Positions 17,841 to 27,333 of a DNA stretch of 64,000 nucleotides are shown here, piece by piece (the stretch's first letter is position 1; the number at the start of each line of letters is the position of its first letter). Source of the DNA: Streptomyces pyxinae (GTDB lineage: Bacteria; Actinomycetota; Actinomycetes; Streptomycetales; Streptomycetaceae); contig NZ_JANUGQ010000022.1 in the NCBI RefSeq assembly GCF_024756275.1, forward strand, positions 1 to 64,000. The letters run 5' to 3'. The translations under genes were made by a program, and so were the position numbers. The notes below the pieces were generated by a model that worked only from the letters and a program-made list of their open reading frames with translations, had not been told where the DNA came from and did no database searches.

Positions 17841-18156
17841 CGTCCACCGGCACCCCGGGACGCGCACGCGCTTGCCGCCGGGGGAGGGGCACGCCCCGGC
17901 ATACCACCGAACGGGTGCATCCGGCCGGGGCCGGGGCACCGAAGTACGGAAAGGCGCCGGAAGCGGCCGGTCCGGAGGGTAGGCAGGAGCCCGGACCGGG
18001 ACGCGGTCCCGGCGCGCGGGCCAGGGCGCCGGTGCCCCGGGCGGGACGGCCGGGGCCCGCGCTCCGGCGCCGGACGGTCGATGGCGCCGGGCGGGCGGTG
18101 GTGACGGACGACGGTGACGGACGACGGATGACGGCGAGCGGAAGCGAGGTGGTCGC
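17841..18156. other. Divergent intergenic region SpoIIE / crtY with a 13-base tandem repeat
   Basis: 316 bases without a gene. GTGACGGACGACG is repeated at 18101-18113 and 18114-18126, just upstream of the crtY ribosome binding site (GAGG near 18146). I could not assign promoter boxes. Confidence 0.45.
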
Positions 18157-19791
18157 GTGGCGGCGGAGTACGCGGAGTACGCCGACGTGGTGATCGTCGG
18201 CGCGGGCGCGGCCGGCCTCTCGCTCGCCGACGCCCTGACCGCCCCCGGGGCCGGCCGGCCCCGCTCCGTCACCCTGGTGGAGGCACCGGACGGCCCGCTG
18301 CGCCCGCCGGAGCGCACCTGGTGCTTCTGGGAGGCGGGGGAGGGCCCGTACGAGGACGCGGTGGCGGCCCGCTGGGACCTGCTGCGGGTCCACGCCCCGG
18401 ACGGCACCGCCCTGGACGGGGCGCCGGCGCCGCTGACGTACAAGATGATCCGGTCCGCCCGCTTCACCGAACTGGTCGGCGCCCGGCTCGCCGCCCGGCC
18501 GGGGGTACGGCTGCTGCGGGCCACCGTGGAGCGGATCCGCGACCTCCCGGCGGCCGGAGACCGGCCCGGGGACCGGTCGCGCCCGGGGCCCGGAGCCCGG
18601 ACCGGCCCCGGAGCCCCGCCCGGACCCGGGGCCCGGCCGGGGCGCGAGGCCCGGCCCGGGGGCGGACTCCGGACCGGAGCCGGAGTGCGGGGCGGGCCCG
18701 AGACGCCGCCCGCACCTGAGGCCCGGCCCCGACCCGGTCCCGAAACTCCGTCCGGTCCCGAAGCCCGGCGCCGGCCCGAGACTCCGCCCGGCCCCGGGGC
18801 CCGGATGAGCCCCGAAGCCTCGCCCGGGCCCGAGGCCCAGGCCGGGCCCGGAGCCCCGCCCGGTCCCGGGGCCTCGCCCGGACCCGGGTTCGGCCCCGGC
18901 GGGGGCGCGCCTCGCGCGGAGGTGGTCTGCGCGGCGCCGGACGGGCGGCGGACGGTTCTGCGGGCCCGGTGGGTGTACGACTCCCGGCCGCCCGCTGCCC
19001 TGCCGCCCGCCCGCACCACCCTGCTCCAGCACTTCCGGGGCTGGTTCGTCCGTACCGCCCGGCCGGCCTTCGACCCGGCCGTGGCCACCCTGATGGACTT
19101 CCGGGTGCCCCGGCCCGCCCATGGCCTGGCCTTCGGCTATGTGCTGCCGCTCGGGGAGCGCGAGGCGCTGGTCGAGTACACCGAGTTCTCCCGGCGCCCG
19201 CTCTCCCGGCCGGAGTACGACGAGGCGCTGGGCCGGTACGCGGCCGGGGCACTGGGGCTCGGCGCCTTCGAGGTCACCGCCGCCGAGCAGGGGGTGATCC
19301 CGATGACCGACGCCCGGCTGCCGCGCCGCACCGGGAGCGGCGTCTTCCGGATCGGCGCGGCCGGCGGGGCGACTCGGCCCGCCACCGGCTACACCTTCGC
19401 CGCCGTCCAGCGGCAGAGCGCGGCCATCGCGGCCGGTCTGCGGGCCGGGCGGGACCGGCCCCCGCCGCCGCCCCACTCGCGCCGGGCGCTCGCCATGGAC
19501 GCCGTGCTGCTGCGTGCCCTGGACACCGGGCGGATCGACGGGCCGGACTTCTTCGCCCGCTTGTTCGGCAGCGTGCCGTTCGACCGGATGCTCCGTTTCC
19601 TGGACGGGGGCACCCGGCTCCGGGAGGACCTGTCGATCGGCTTCGCCACCCCGGTCGTCCCCATGCTCCGCACCGCCGCCGAACTCCCCTTCCTCCGGCG
19701 GACGGAGCACCCCGTGCCGCCCTCCGGACAACCCACCCCACCCGCTTCGGCTCCGACCGTCCGGGACACCAGGGAGAAGAGCAGCCCATGA
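18157..19791 (+). CDS. crtY: Lycopene beta-cyclase CrtY with a long low-complexity insert
   Basis: 544 residues from GTG 18157. The N-terminal FAD/NAD-binding Rossmann motif is VVIVGAGAAGLSLADAL (about 11-27), then ERTWCFW and YKMIRSARFTELV, all typical of bacterial CrtY cyclases, and the C-terminal part shows GYVLPLGEREALVEYTEFS and IGAAGGATRPATGYTF. The enzyme would close both ends of lycopene to beta-carotene. It is about 140 residues longer than usual. Residues about 130-250 (18545-18915) are a Gly/Pro/Ala/Arg/Glu-rich insert that falls between the substrate-domain halves and keeps the frame. It is first of the crtYTU operon and overlaps crtT by 4 bases (ATGA). The cluster is homologous in order to crtYTU of S. 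griseus and S. coelicolor. Confidence 0.93.
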   Translation: MAAEYAEYADVVIVGAGAAGLSLADALTAPGAGRPRSVTLVEAPDGPLRPPERTWCFWEAGEGPYEDAVAARWDLLRVHAPDGTALDGAPAPLTYKMIRSARFTELVGARLAARPGVRLLRATVERIRDLPAAGDRPGDRSRPGPGARTGPGAPPGPGARPGREARPGGGLRTGAGVRGGPETPPAPEARPRPGPETPSGPEARRRPETPPGPGARMSPEASPGPEAQAGPGAPPGPGASPGPGFGPGGGAPRAEVVCAAPDGRRTVLRARWVYDSRPPAALPPARTTLLQHFRGWFVRTARPAFDPAVATLMDFRVPRPAHGLAFGYVLPLGEREALVEYTEFSRRPLSRPEYDEALGRYAAGALGLGAFEVTAAEQGVIPMTDARLPRRTGSGVFRIGAAGGATRPATGYTFAAVQRQSAAIAAGLRAGRDRPPPPPHSRRALAMDAVLLRALDTGRIDGPDFFARLFGSVPFDRMLRFLDGGTRLREDLSIGFATPVVPMLRTAAELPFLRRTEHPVPPSGQPTPPASAPTVRDTREKSSP

Positions 19792-20690
19792 CCCTTCTGC
19801 GGGACGCGGACCTCGCCCGCGCCTTCGACCACGCCGCCCCCGGCTACGACCGGCTCACCGGACTCAACCCCGGCTACCACGCCGATCTGCGGCGCTCCGC
19901 CCGGCGGTTGCGGCTGTCGGACGGGGGAGCGGGGCTGCGGGTCCTGGACCTCGGCTGCGGCACCGGCTCCTCCACCCGGGCGCTGCTGCGCGCCGCCCCG
20001 TACGCGGAGATCACCGCCGCCGACGCCTCGGCCGGCATGCTGGCCCGGGCCACCGCCAAACGCTGGCCCGGACAAGTGAACTTTGTGCACGCGCCCGCCG
20101 AACGGCTGGCCGAGGCCGGCGTCACCGGGCCCTTCGACGCGGTGTTCGCCGCCTACCTCTTCCGCAATGTCGCCGACCCGGACGCCGTACTGGCCGCCGT
20201 CCGTGCCCTGCTGCGCCCCGGTGGCCGGCTGGCGGTCCACGACTACAGCCTCAGCGGCTCCCCGGCGCACCGGGCGGTATGGACCGCCGTCTGCCGGGGC
20301 GTGATCCTGCCGGCCGGGGTGCTCACCGGGGACGCCGGGCTCTACCGCCACCTCTGGCGCAGTGTGCTCGGCTTCGACACCGCGCCCGCGTTCGCCGCCC
20401 GCCTCGCCCGGGCCGGGTTCACCGGGGTCCGGGGCGTGCCGGTGCCCGGCTGGAGCACCGGGGTGGTGCACACCTTCGTGGCCCGCAACCCCCCGGCCGG
20501 CAAGGACCCCGGGGACCCCGGAGACCCCGAAGGCATCGAAGGCCTCGGCCCGGACGCCCGTACCACCGGGTCGCCCGGCGACGGCGACGACACGGGCGCT
20601 CGTGCCCCCGGGACGGCGGAGGCCCCCCGTGCCGCCGGGGGCACCGGGGCCGGCGAGCGGGGCCGGGCCGGCCGGGGCGGTGGAGCGTGA
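19788..20690 (+). CDS. crtT: CrtT-like SAM-dependent methyltransferase
   Basis: 300 residues. UbiE/COQ5-like class I methyltransferase: LRVLDLGCGTGSSTRAL binds SAM (about 47-63), followed by ITAADASAGMLARA and the post-motif FRNVADPDAVLAAVRALLRPGG. In Streptomyces carotenoid clusters this position is held by crtT, whose exact reaction is not settled. The main isorenieratene product does not need an added methyl group, so it may modify an intermediate or side product. The last 55 residues are Gly/Asp/Thr-rich and probably disordered. Translationally coupled on both sides (ATGA with crtY, GTGA with crtU). Confidence 0.88.
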   Translation: MTLLRDADLARAFDHAAPGYDRLTGLNPGYHADLRRSARRLRLSDGGAGLRVLDLGCGTGSSTRALLRAAPYAEITAADASAGMLARATAKRWPGQVNFVHAPAERLAEAGVTGPFDAVFAAYLFRNVADPDAVLAAVRALLRPGGRLAVHDYSLSGSPAHRAVWTAVCRGVILPAGVLTGDAGLYRHLWRSVLGFDTAPAFAARLARAGFTGVRGVPVPGWSTGVVHTFVARNPPAGKDPGDPGDPEGIEGLGPDARTTGSPGDGDDTGARAPGTAEAPRAAGGTGAGERGRAGRGGGA

Positions 20691-22237
20691 AGCCGGGCCG
20701 GGACCGCCGGGCCGAGCTGCTGCCCGTCGTCCCCGGGCGCCACCGCTGCCCGGACGACGGACCCCGCACCGCCGTCGTCGGCGGTGGGATCGCCGGACTC
20801 GCGGCGGCCACCGCGCTCGCCGAACGGGGTGTACGGGTCACCCTGTACGAGCGCGAGACGGTGCTCGGCGGCCGGCTGGCCGGCTGGCGGACCGAGCTGG
20901 CGGACGGCTCGGCGGCCACCATGAGCCGGGGTTTCCACGCCTTCTTCCGCCAGTACTACAACCTCCGTGCCCTGCTGCGGCGTGCCGACCCCGGACTCTC
21001 CGCGCTGGTGCCGCTGCCCGACTATCCGCTCCGGCACAGCGGCGGGCTCACCGACAGCTTCGCCCGGGTGCCCCGCACCCCGCCCTGGAGCGCGCTCGGC
21101 TTCGCCGCGCTCAGCCCCAGCTTCGGCCCCCGTGACCTGGCCGCCCTCCGGCCCCGGGCGGCCCTGCCGCTGCTCGACGTACGGGTGCCCGAGGTGTACG
21201 AGCGGTACGACACCACCAGCGCCACCGACTTCCTGGCCGCCGTGAACTTTCCCGAGGCCGCCCACCACCTGGCCTTCGAGGTCTTCTCCCGCAGCTTCTT
21301 CGCGGACCCGGCCGACCTCTCCGCCGCCGAGCTGCTGGTGATGTTCCACATCTACTTCCTGGGGTCCGCCGAGGGGCTGCTCTTCGACGTGGTGCGCGAG
21401 CCCTTCCCACAGGCGCTCTGGGACCCGCTCGCCGCCCGGCTCGACCGGCTCGGCGCCCGGATCCGCACCGGCACCGCCGTCGACACCCTGAAGCCCACCG
21501 CCGACGGGGGGTTCGCCGTCACCGCGGGCGGCACCACCGAGGAGTACACCGCGGCCGTGCTCGCCCTGGATGTCACCGGGGCCCGCCGACTGGTCGCCGC
21601 CTCACCCGAGTTGGGGGACGCCGCCTGGCGGGAGCGGATCGCCGCCCAGCCGGTCGCGCCGCCCTTCCTGGTCTCCCGGCTCTGGCTGGACCGTCCGCTC
21701 CGCGCCGGCCGGCCCGGTTTCCTCGGCACCAGCGGCTACCGGGGCCTGGACAACATCAGTGTGCTGGACCGCTGGGAGGGCGAGGCGGCCCGCTGGGCGC
21801 GGCGGACCGGCGGCTCGGTGGTGGAACTCCACGGATACGCGGTGGACCCGGCCGCCGACCGGGGCGCCGTCCAGGAGCTGCTGCTGGAGCAACTGCGCGC
21901 CGTCTACCCCGAGTCGGCCGGCGCCCGGGTGGTGGACGCCCGCCACGAGTGGCGCGCCGACTGCCCGCACTTCCCGGTCGGCGGCTACCGCGCCCGGCCG
22001 ACCGTGCACACTCCGGACCCGGCGCTCGTCCTCGCCGGCGACCACCTGCGCACCGAGCTGCCGGTGGCGCTGATGGAGCGGGCCGCCACCACCGGCTTCC
22101 TCGCCGCCAACCGGTTGCTGCGCCGCTGGGGCGTACGCGGCCACCCGCTCTGGACCGTGCCCCGCCGGGGCCGGTACGCCCCGCTCCGGGCCCTCGCCCG
22201 GCTGGCCGGCCCGGCACCCGGGGCGGCCCGGCGGTAG
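20687..22237 (+). CDS. crtU: Beta-carotene desaturase/methyltransferase CrtU (aromatic ring formation)
   Basis: 516 residues from GTG 20687. An FAD-dependent amine-oxidase/desaturase fold: dinucleotide-binding TAVVGGGIAGLAAATALAE (about 28-46), then the acidic E of YERETVLGGRLAG, and the substrate-region AATMSRGFHAFFRQYYNLR that is characteristic of CrtU. CrtU desaturates both beta rings and shifts a methyl group, giving the aromatic carotenoid isorenieratene. Near the C-terminus VLAGDHLRTELPVALMERA is the second FAD contact. Last gene of crtYTU; a hairpin follows and it converges with crtV. Confidence 0.92.
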   Translation: MKPGRDRRAELLPVVPGRHRCPDDGPRTAVVGGGIAGLAAATALAERGVRVTLYERETVLGGRLAGWRTELADGSAATMSRGFHAFFRQYYNLRALLRRADPGLSALVPLPDYPLRHSGGLTDSFARVPRTPPWSALGFAALSPSFGPRDLAALRPRAALPLLDVRVPEVYERYDTTSATDFLAAVNFPEAAHHLAFEVFSRSFFADPADLSAAELLVMFHIYFLGSAEGLLFDVVREPFPQALWDPLAARLDRLGARIRTGTAVDTLKPTADGGFAVTAGGTTEEYTAAVLALDVTGARRLVAASPELGDAAWRERIAAQPVAPPFLVSRLWLDRPLRAGRPGFLGTSGYRGLDNISVLDRWEGEAARWARRTGGSVVELHGYAVDPAADRGAVQELLLEQLRAVYPESAGARVVDARHEWRADCPHFPVGGYRARPTVHTPDPALVLAGDHLRTELPVALMERAATTGFLAANRLLRRWGVRGHPLWTVPRRGRYAPLRALARLAGPAPGAARR

Positions 22238-22244
22238 CGGGGGA

Positions 22245-22274
22245 GGGGCGGGTGCCTCGCGCGGGCCCCGCCCC
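22245..22274. terminator. Hairpin between convergent crtU and crtV
   Basis: GGGGCGGG (22245-22252) pairs with CCCGCCCC (22267-22274), 7 bases after the crtU stop and 23 bases past the crtV stop. It can act on both operons. Confidence 0.65.
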
Positions 22275-22297
22275 GCCACCCCCGGCTCAGCCCCGGT

Positions 22298-23422
22298 TCA
22301 GCCCGGGAACCGTCCCGTGCTCCGCAGCAGCCACCGCCGCTCGGCGTACGCCAGGTCGTCCCGCCAGAGCCGCCCGGAGGCCCACCGGATGAGCGGCCGC
22401 AGGGCGGGGGCGGCGGTGCGGGCCACCGCGAACCCCGGCCGGTCCGAGGCGGCGACCACCGCCTCCACCACCGCCGTGCGCGGGCTGCCGTCCGGCCCCG
22501 GGCCCAGCGGGGTGGCATGGGTCTCCACCACCGAGCCGGCGCCCTCGCCCCCCGTGATGCGCATGACCACGGTGCGCGGCCCGGGCGCCGTGAACTCCGC
22601 CCGCACCGGCACCACCAGCCGCCCGGCCACCCTGAACGACACATCCACCACGAACGCGTCCCCGTCCACGGCGGCGTCCGTGCCGGGGCCCGGTTCCGCA
22701 CCCGCCGCCCGCGCCTCGCCCGGACCGACCGCCGAGCCGCCCCCCGCCGCTTCCTCCCCGGGCGCCGACACCACCGTCAGACCGACGAAGGAGTACGGGT
22801 GGAACCAGGCGCCGTGCCAGGGGTCCAGCCGGTTGGCCACCACGTCCTCGGGCTCACACCGCCCCACCGCCGTGTGCACCGCGTCCACCGCGCCGCGCCC
22901 GGGGCGGACCGGCACCACCGGCCGTTCCAGCGGCGGTTCCCCGCCCACCGTGTCCAGCCGCACCCAGACGAGCACCCCGTCGTCATGGACGGGGAACGGC
23001 TCCCAGCCGGCGAACGGTCTTCCGTCCAGGGCCAGTCCGTGCCAGTGGCAGACCACCGTCCCGCACACCACCCGGCTCTCCCCGAGCGGGGCGCCCAGAT
23101 GCGGACAGCTCCCCTGACCGGCTCGCACCTCCCCGTCCGGGCCCCGCCAGGCGATCACCTCCACCCCGGCCACCGTGCGCCCGAACGGCCGGGCCCGGCC
23201 CGCCGCGATCTCCCGGGAGGCGCCCAGGACATACCAGTTGCCGGACGGCCGCGCCGCCGCCCGCTTCACCGCCGCCGCGATCAGCCCCGGGCGCGCGGCC
23301 CGCCAGGTCGGGGCCTGCCGCTCCCACGGCTCGGGCCGCCGCACCCGCAGCGGCAGCCCGCGCCGCCGCCCCGGAGGCGTACCCCTGCCCGCCGTACCGC
23401 CGCTCGCCGTACCGCTGTTCAC
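22298..23422 (-). CDS. crtV: Rieske [2Fe-2S] protein at the crtV position
   Basis: 374 residues from GTG 23422, overlapping the crtB stop codon. A Rieske domain is visible at about 60-150 with both cluster-binding boxes, CPHLGAP and CHWHGLALDG (CxH...CxxH). A C-terminal catalytic-like half (about 170-374) shows DVVANRLDPWHGAWFHPYSF, reminiscent of Rieske oxygenase substrate domains. In S. griseus and S. coelicolor this gene is called crtV; early papers labelled it a methylesterase, which does not match the sequence seen here. Its step in carotenoid synthesis is not established. Oxidation of a carotenoid end group is the simplest inference. It is fourth in crtEIBV. Confidence 0.82.
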   Translation of the reverse strand: MNSGTASGGTAGRGTPPGRRRGLPLRVRRPEPWERQAPTWRAARPGLIAAAVKRAAARPSGNWYVLGASREIAAGRARPFGRTVAGVEVIAWRGPDGEVRAGQGSCPHLGAPLGESRVVCGTVVCHWHGLALDGRPFAGWEPFPVHDDGVLVWVRLDTVGGEPPLERPVVPVRPGRGAVDAVHTAVGRCEPEDVVANRLDPWHGAWFHPYSFVGLTVVSAPGEEAAGGGSAVGPGEARAAGAEPGPGTDAAVDGDAFVVDVSFRVAGRLVVPVRAEFTAPGPRTVVMRITGGEGAGSVVETHATPLGPGPDGSPRTAVVEAVVAASDRPGFAVARTAAPALRPLIRWASGRLWRDDLAYAERRWLLRSTGRFPG

Positions 23423-24546
23423 ATCCGCCGCCCTTCCCGCCCGGCCGCCGTCACCGGACCCGTCACCGGGGAGCCCGCCGCCACCGCGCCCGTCACCGCC
23501 CGACCCGCCGCCACCGGTCCGCCCGCCGGGCGGAGCCGGGCGCCGAGCACGGCCGCCAGACCGGTGAGCGCCACCGCCGCCCGGCGCCGCCGGGGCACCA
23601 CCGAGCGCCGGTGCAGCACCGGGTAGCCGTCCGCCGCGACGGCGTCCAGGATCCCCCCGTACAGCACGAACGCGGTCCGGACGCAGGGCCGGGTCCGGGG
23701 CTCCAGCATCGCCAGGCCCGGGTGCGCCTCCCGGTAGACGCCCCGGGTCAGCGCCGCGGTGGCCTCCAGGGCGGCCCGGATCCGGCGGTCGGGGCGGCCG
23801 GTCGCCCGGGACCACCGCAGCAGCTCCCGGTCCACCCCGTGCGCCGCCAGCAGATCGCCGGGCAGATAGATCCGGCCCCGGTCCAGGTCCTCGCCCACGT
23901 CCCGCAGGAAGTTGGTGAGCTGGAAGGCCACCCCCAGCGCGGCCGCGTGCGGTGCCGCCGTGTCCCGGTCGGTCACCGTGCCCAGCACCGGCAGCATCTG
24001 GAGCCCGATCACCGCCGCCGACCCGTGCATATAACCCATCAGGTCGTCGTAGGTGGGATAGTCGGTGACGGTCAGATCGCTGCGCATCGAGGCGAGGAAG
24101 TCCTCGAAGTGGGCGTGCGGAATGGCGTACCGGCGGGCCGTGTCCGCGACCGCCCGCACCACCGGTTCGTCGCTCCGCCCGTCCCGCAGCCCGGCGGTGA
24201 GCCGCGCCGAGAGCGCCGCGAGCCCGGCCTCCCGCTCGGCCGTGCCGAGCCCGGTGGTCAGGTCGTCCACGATGTCGTCGGCCCAGCGGGCGAAGCCGTA
24301 CAGCGCGTGCACGGCCGGCCTGCGTTCCACCGGCAGCAGCCGGGTGGCGAGGAAGTAGGTCTTGCCGTGCCGGGAGTTGAGCCGCCGGCAGTGGGCGTAG
24401 GCGGCGCGCAGCGCGGGTTCGGTGATCCCGGCCGCGTCGAGTTCGTGCCGTGTCAGGGCCGAGGGCGGTGCCATGGCCGGAGGCGGTGTGGTGGCCCGAG
24501 GCGGTGTCCCGGCGGGGGACGATGTCACGGTGGGGTGCGGTGTCAT
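23419..24546 (-). CDS. crtB: Phytoene synthase CrtB
   Basis: 375 residues. A squalene/phytoene synthase fold with the first Asp-rich motif ARWADDIVDD (about 88-97) and the second FLRDVGEDLDRGRIYLP (about 203-219). It condenses two GGPP to phytoene. The N-terminal 30 residues (Thr/Pro-rich) and the C-terminal 40 residues (Gly/Ala/Val-rich) are extensions. The start is ATG 24546, five bases from the crtI stop codon; the two genes do not overlap but are evidently cotranscribed. Confidence 0.95.
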   Translation of the reverse strand: MTPHPTVTSSPAGTPPRATTPPPAMAPPSALTRHELDAAGITEPALRAAYAHCRRLNSRHGKTYFLATRLLPVERRPAVHALYGFARWADDIVDDLTTGLGTAEREAGLAALSARLTAGLRDGRSDEPVVRAVADTARRYAIPHAHFEDFLASMRSDLTVTDYPTYDDLMGYMHGSAAVIGLQMLPVLGTVTDRDTAAPHAAALGVAFQLTNFLRDVGEDLDRGRIYLPGDLLAAHGVDRELLRWSRATGRPDRRIRAALEATAALTRGVYREAHPGLAMLEPRTRPCVRTAFVLYGGILDAVAADGYPVLHRRSVVPRRRRAAVALTGLAAVLGARLRPAGGPVAAGRAVTGAVAAGSPVTGPVTAAGREGRRM

Positions 24547-24550
24547 GGTG

Positions 24551-26068
24551 TCAGGCGCTCCGGGCTCCGGTGATGCGCGAGGCCGCCAGCTTTCCGCTGA
24601 TCAGCACGGTGGGTACCCCCACACCGGGGGTGGTGCCGCAGCCCGCGAGTACGGCGTTGGGCACGCCCCGCACCAGATTGCGGGGGCGGAACGGGCCGGT
24701 CTGGGCGAAGGTGTGCGCCGCCGAGAAGGGCGTCCCCGCGGCGTGACCCAGCCCCGCCCAGTCCGCCGGGGTGACCAGCAGCTCCTCCTCCACCGAGGCG
24801 CCGAAGCCGCCGAGCCCCCGCTTCTCCAGCGTCTCCAGGAGCGACTCCCGGTAGCGGGGCCCCAGTTCGGACCAGGCCCGGGCCGGCGGGCCCACCGCCG
24901 TGTTGGGGCAGGGGGCCAGCACATAGTGGAGATGCCGGTCCGGGGGCGCGAGGCCCGGGTCGTGCGCGGTGGGCCGGGTGATCAGCAGCGAGGGATCGCT
25001 CATCGTCCGTCCGGCGCGGGTGAGTTCGTCGAAGGTGCGCTCCCAGGCGTCCCCGAACGACAGGGTGTGATGGGCAAGGCCCGGCCAGGTGCGGCGGGTG
25101 CCCGCGTGCAGCACCACCGCCGACGGCGCGTACCGCAGGGACACCGGGCGGCGCGGCGCCCGGCCCAGCAGCCGGTAGGCGACCGGCAGATCGGGCGTCA
25201 GCACCACCGCGTCGCACCGCAGTTCCTCCCCGTCGCCGGGTGAACCGCCCGGCGGGGCCAGCCGTACGGCGCCGATCCGGCCGTCCGCCGCCCGGGGGAG
25301 CGCCGTCACCTCCCGCCCGTACCGGAACTCCGCCCCGGCCGCGCGCGCCGCCTCCGCCATCGCCCGGGGCAGCGCGTGCATTCCGCCGCGCGGGAAGTAC
25401 ACCCCGGCCACTGTGTCCATGTAGGCGATCACCGCGTAGGCGGCCAGCGCCCGGGCCGGCGGCACCCCCGCGTACAGCGCCTGGAACGAGAAGACCCGGC
25501 GCAGCCGGGGGTCGCGCAGAAACCGCCCGATCCGCGCGTCCAGCCGGCCGAAGCCGCCCAGCGCCGCCAGCCGGGCCAGGTCCGGATGGACCAGTTGGCG
25601 CGGCGAGTCGAAGTTGGCGTCGATGAACCGGCGCAGCTGGGCCCGGTACAGCCGCTCCAGCCACACCCGCAGCCGGACGTACCCGGCCGCCTCGCGCGGG
25701 CCGGCGAACCGGCGCACCTCCTCCTCCATGGCGTCCGCCCGGGTGTGCACGTCCAGCCGGGAGCCGTCCGCGAACCACGCCCGGTACGCCGGATGCAGCT
25801 CCAGCAGCTCCACCCGCCGGGCCAGCGAGTCGCCCACCGCCGCGAACGCCTCGTCGGCCAGCTCGGGCATGGTCAGTACGGTCGGCCCGGTGTCGGCCAG
25901 ATAGCCGCCGCCCAGCCGCACCCGCCCCGCCCGGCCGCCAGGACCCGGTTCCCGCTCGACCACTGTCACCCGGCGGCCCGCGCCCAGCAGATGGAGCGCC
26001 GCCGCAAGCCCCGCGAGCCCGGCGCCCACCACGACCACATGGTCGGTCCGCCCCGGCACCGTCCTCAT
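24551..26068 (-). CDS. crtI: Phytoene desaturase CrtI
   Basis: 505 residues. The N-terminal FAD-binding HVVVVGAGLAGLAAALHLL (about 10-28), the family's GGRAGR and GPTVLTMPEL, and the C-terminal bacterial phytoene dehydrogenase signature near NAVLAGCGTTPGVGVPTVLI identify it. It converts phytoene to lycopene in four desaturations. Its start overlaps the crtE stop (ATGA). Length is standard and the core has no insertions. The last few residues (RITGARSA) are variable. Confidence 0.96.
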   Translation of the reverse strand: MRTVPGRTDHVVVVGAGLAGLAAALHLLGAGRRVTVVEREPGPGGRAGRVRLGGGYLADTGPTVLTMPELADEAFAAVGDSLARRVELLELHPAYRAWFADGSRLDVHTRADAMEEEVRRFAGPREAAGYVRLRVWLERLYRAQLRRFIDANFDSPRQLVHPDLARLAALGGFGRLDARIGRFLRDPRLRRVFSFQALYAGVPPARALAAYAVIAYMDTVAGVYFPRGGMHALPRAMAEAARAAGAEFRYGREVTALPRAADGRIGAVRLAPPGGSPGDGEELRCDAVVLTPDLPVAYRLLGRAPRRPVSLRYAPSAVVLHAGTRRTWPGLAHHTLSFGDAWERTFDELTRAGRTMSDPSLLITRPTAHDPGLAPPDRHLHYVLAPCPNTAVGPPARAWSELGPRYRESLLETLEKRGLGGFGASVEEELLVTPADWAGLGHAAGTPFSAAHTFAQTGPFRPRNLVRGVPNAVLAGCGTTPGVGVPTVLISGKLAASRITGARSA

Positions 26069-27333
26069 CCGCGCTCCCCGCCGGCCGCCGGCACCAGGCC
26101 CGCCGCCCGGTCCACCAGCTCACCGATGCGCCGGGCCACCTCCGGATCGCCCGGCAGCCCGGCCAGCCGGCGGTGGCTCAGCTCGGCCAGCCGGGTGATC
26201 TCCCGCTCCACCGCCGCCCGGGCGCCGGTCGACTCCAGCGCCGCCAGCGCCGCGTCCAGCCGCCCGTCGTCCGGTGGCGGCGCTCCGGCGGACCCGTCCG
26301 GCGACGGCGCCCCGGCGCGGCCGCCCGGTGGGGGCTCCAGCGCCGCCAGCGCCGCCGTGTCACCGGCCTCCCGGGCCAGTCGGCGGGCCACCGCGCGCAG
26401 ATAGGTGGGCTTCCCCTCCCGTACGTCCTCGCCGCACGGCTTCCCGGTCACCGCCGGGTCCCCGAAGGCACCCAGCAGGTCGTCCCGGAGCTGGAAGGCC
26501 ACGCCCGCGCACCGCCCGGCCGACCGCAGCAGCTCCAGGGTGGCGGTGTCCGCGCCCGCCAGCGCCGCGCCCAGCGCCAGCGGACGTTCCACCGTGTAGA
26601 GGGCGCTCTTGAGGCGGGCGATGCGCATCGCCCGCTCGGGCGGCACCGCCCCGGCGGCCTGGGCACGCAGGTCCAGATACTGGCCGGCCACCATCTCGGT
26701 CCGCATCGCCCGCCACTCCCGGCGCAGCGCCCCGGCGCGCTCGGGCCCGTCGAACTCCCGTACCCCGGCGGCGGTCTCGGCGAAGAGATCGTCGGCCCAG
26801 CTCAGCGCCAGATCGCCGGCGAGCACCGCGCCCGCCGAGCCGAACGCCGCGCTGGAGCCGCGCAGCCCGGCCCCGGCGTGCTGATGGGCCAGCCGGGTGT
26901 GCACGGCCGGTGCCCCGCGCCGTACCGCCGACTCGTCCATCAGATCGTCGTGGATCAGCGCACAGGTCTGGATCAGCTCCAGGGCGGCCCCGGTGCGCAG
27001 CGCGGCCCCCGCCGCCGGGCCCCGCCCGGTCCCGCCGCCGGCCCGGTGGCCCCACCACACGAACCCGGCCCGCAACCGCTTCCCGCCCCGCAGCGCGAAG
27101 TCCGCCACCCGGCCGGCCAGGTCTCCGGCGAAGAGCGCGTCCACCTCCGCCGCCTCCCGCATCCGCTCCCGCACACAGGCGCCGAGCACCGCCTCCACCG
27201 CCCCGGCCACATCGGCGTCCGCTCCCGGCCCGCCGTCGCCCGCCGCGCCGGGGTGAGGGCGCGCCCCGGCCCGGTGCGTACCGGCGGGGTGACGGCCTGG
27301 GTGGCCGGTCGGTGTCACCTGCGTACCGGGCAT
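26065..27333 (-). CDS. crtE: Geranylgeranyl diphosphate synthase CrtE
   Basis: 422 residues, a trans-polyprenyl synthase. Substrate-binding motifs: the first Asp-rich region IHDDLMDES, preceded by GGKRLRAGF, and the second FQLRDDLLGAFGD. It supplies GGPP to CrtB. It is longer than usual because of a disordered His/Gly/Pro N-terminus (1-35) and a Gly/Pro/Ala-rich insert at about 345-370. The ATG at 27333 follows GAAGGGG. First gene of crtEIBV. It is divergent from the ECF sigma gene at 27741, with a 407-base region between them. A second polyprenyl synthase in the window (33982-35214) is more divergent and not part of this operon. Confidence 0.94.
   Translation of the reverse strand: MPGTQVTPTGHPGRHPAGTHRAGARPHPGAAGDGGPGADADVAGAVEAVLGACVRERMREAAEVDALFAGDLAGRVADFALRGGKRLRAGFVWWGHRAGGGTGRGPAAGAALRTGAALELIQTCALIHDDLMDESAVRRGAPAVHTRLAHQHAGAGLRGSSAAFGSAGAVLAGDLALSWADDLFAETAAGVREFDGPERAGALRREWRAMRTEMVAGQYLDLRAQAAGAVPPERAMRIARLKSALYTVERPLALGAALAGADTATLELLRSAGRCAGVAFQLRDDLLGAFGDPAVTGKPCGEDVREGKPTYLRAVARRLAREAGDTAALAALEPPPGGRAGAPSPDGSAGAPPPDDGRLDAALAALESTGARAAVEREITRLAELSHRRLAGLPGDPEVARRIGELVDRAAGLVPAAGGERG

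Noticed and set aside
16261..19731. A very long minus-strand frame covering the 15360 SpoIIE gene and crtY
   Set aside because: It is antisense to crtY and out of frame with the real phosphatase; the sequence is simple Gly/Pro/Arg.
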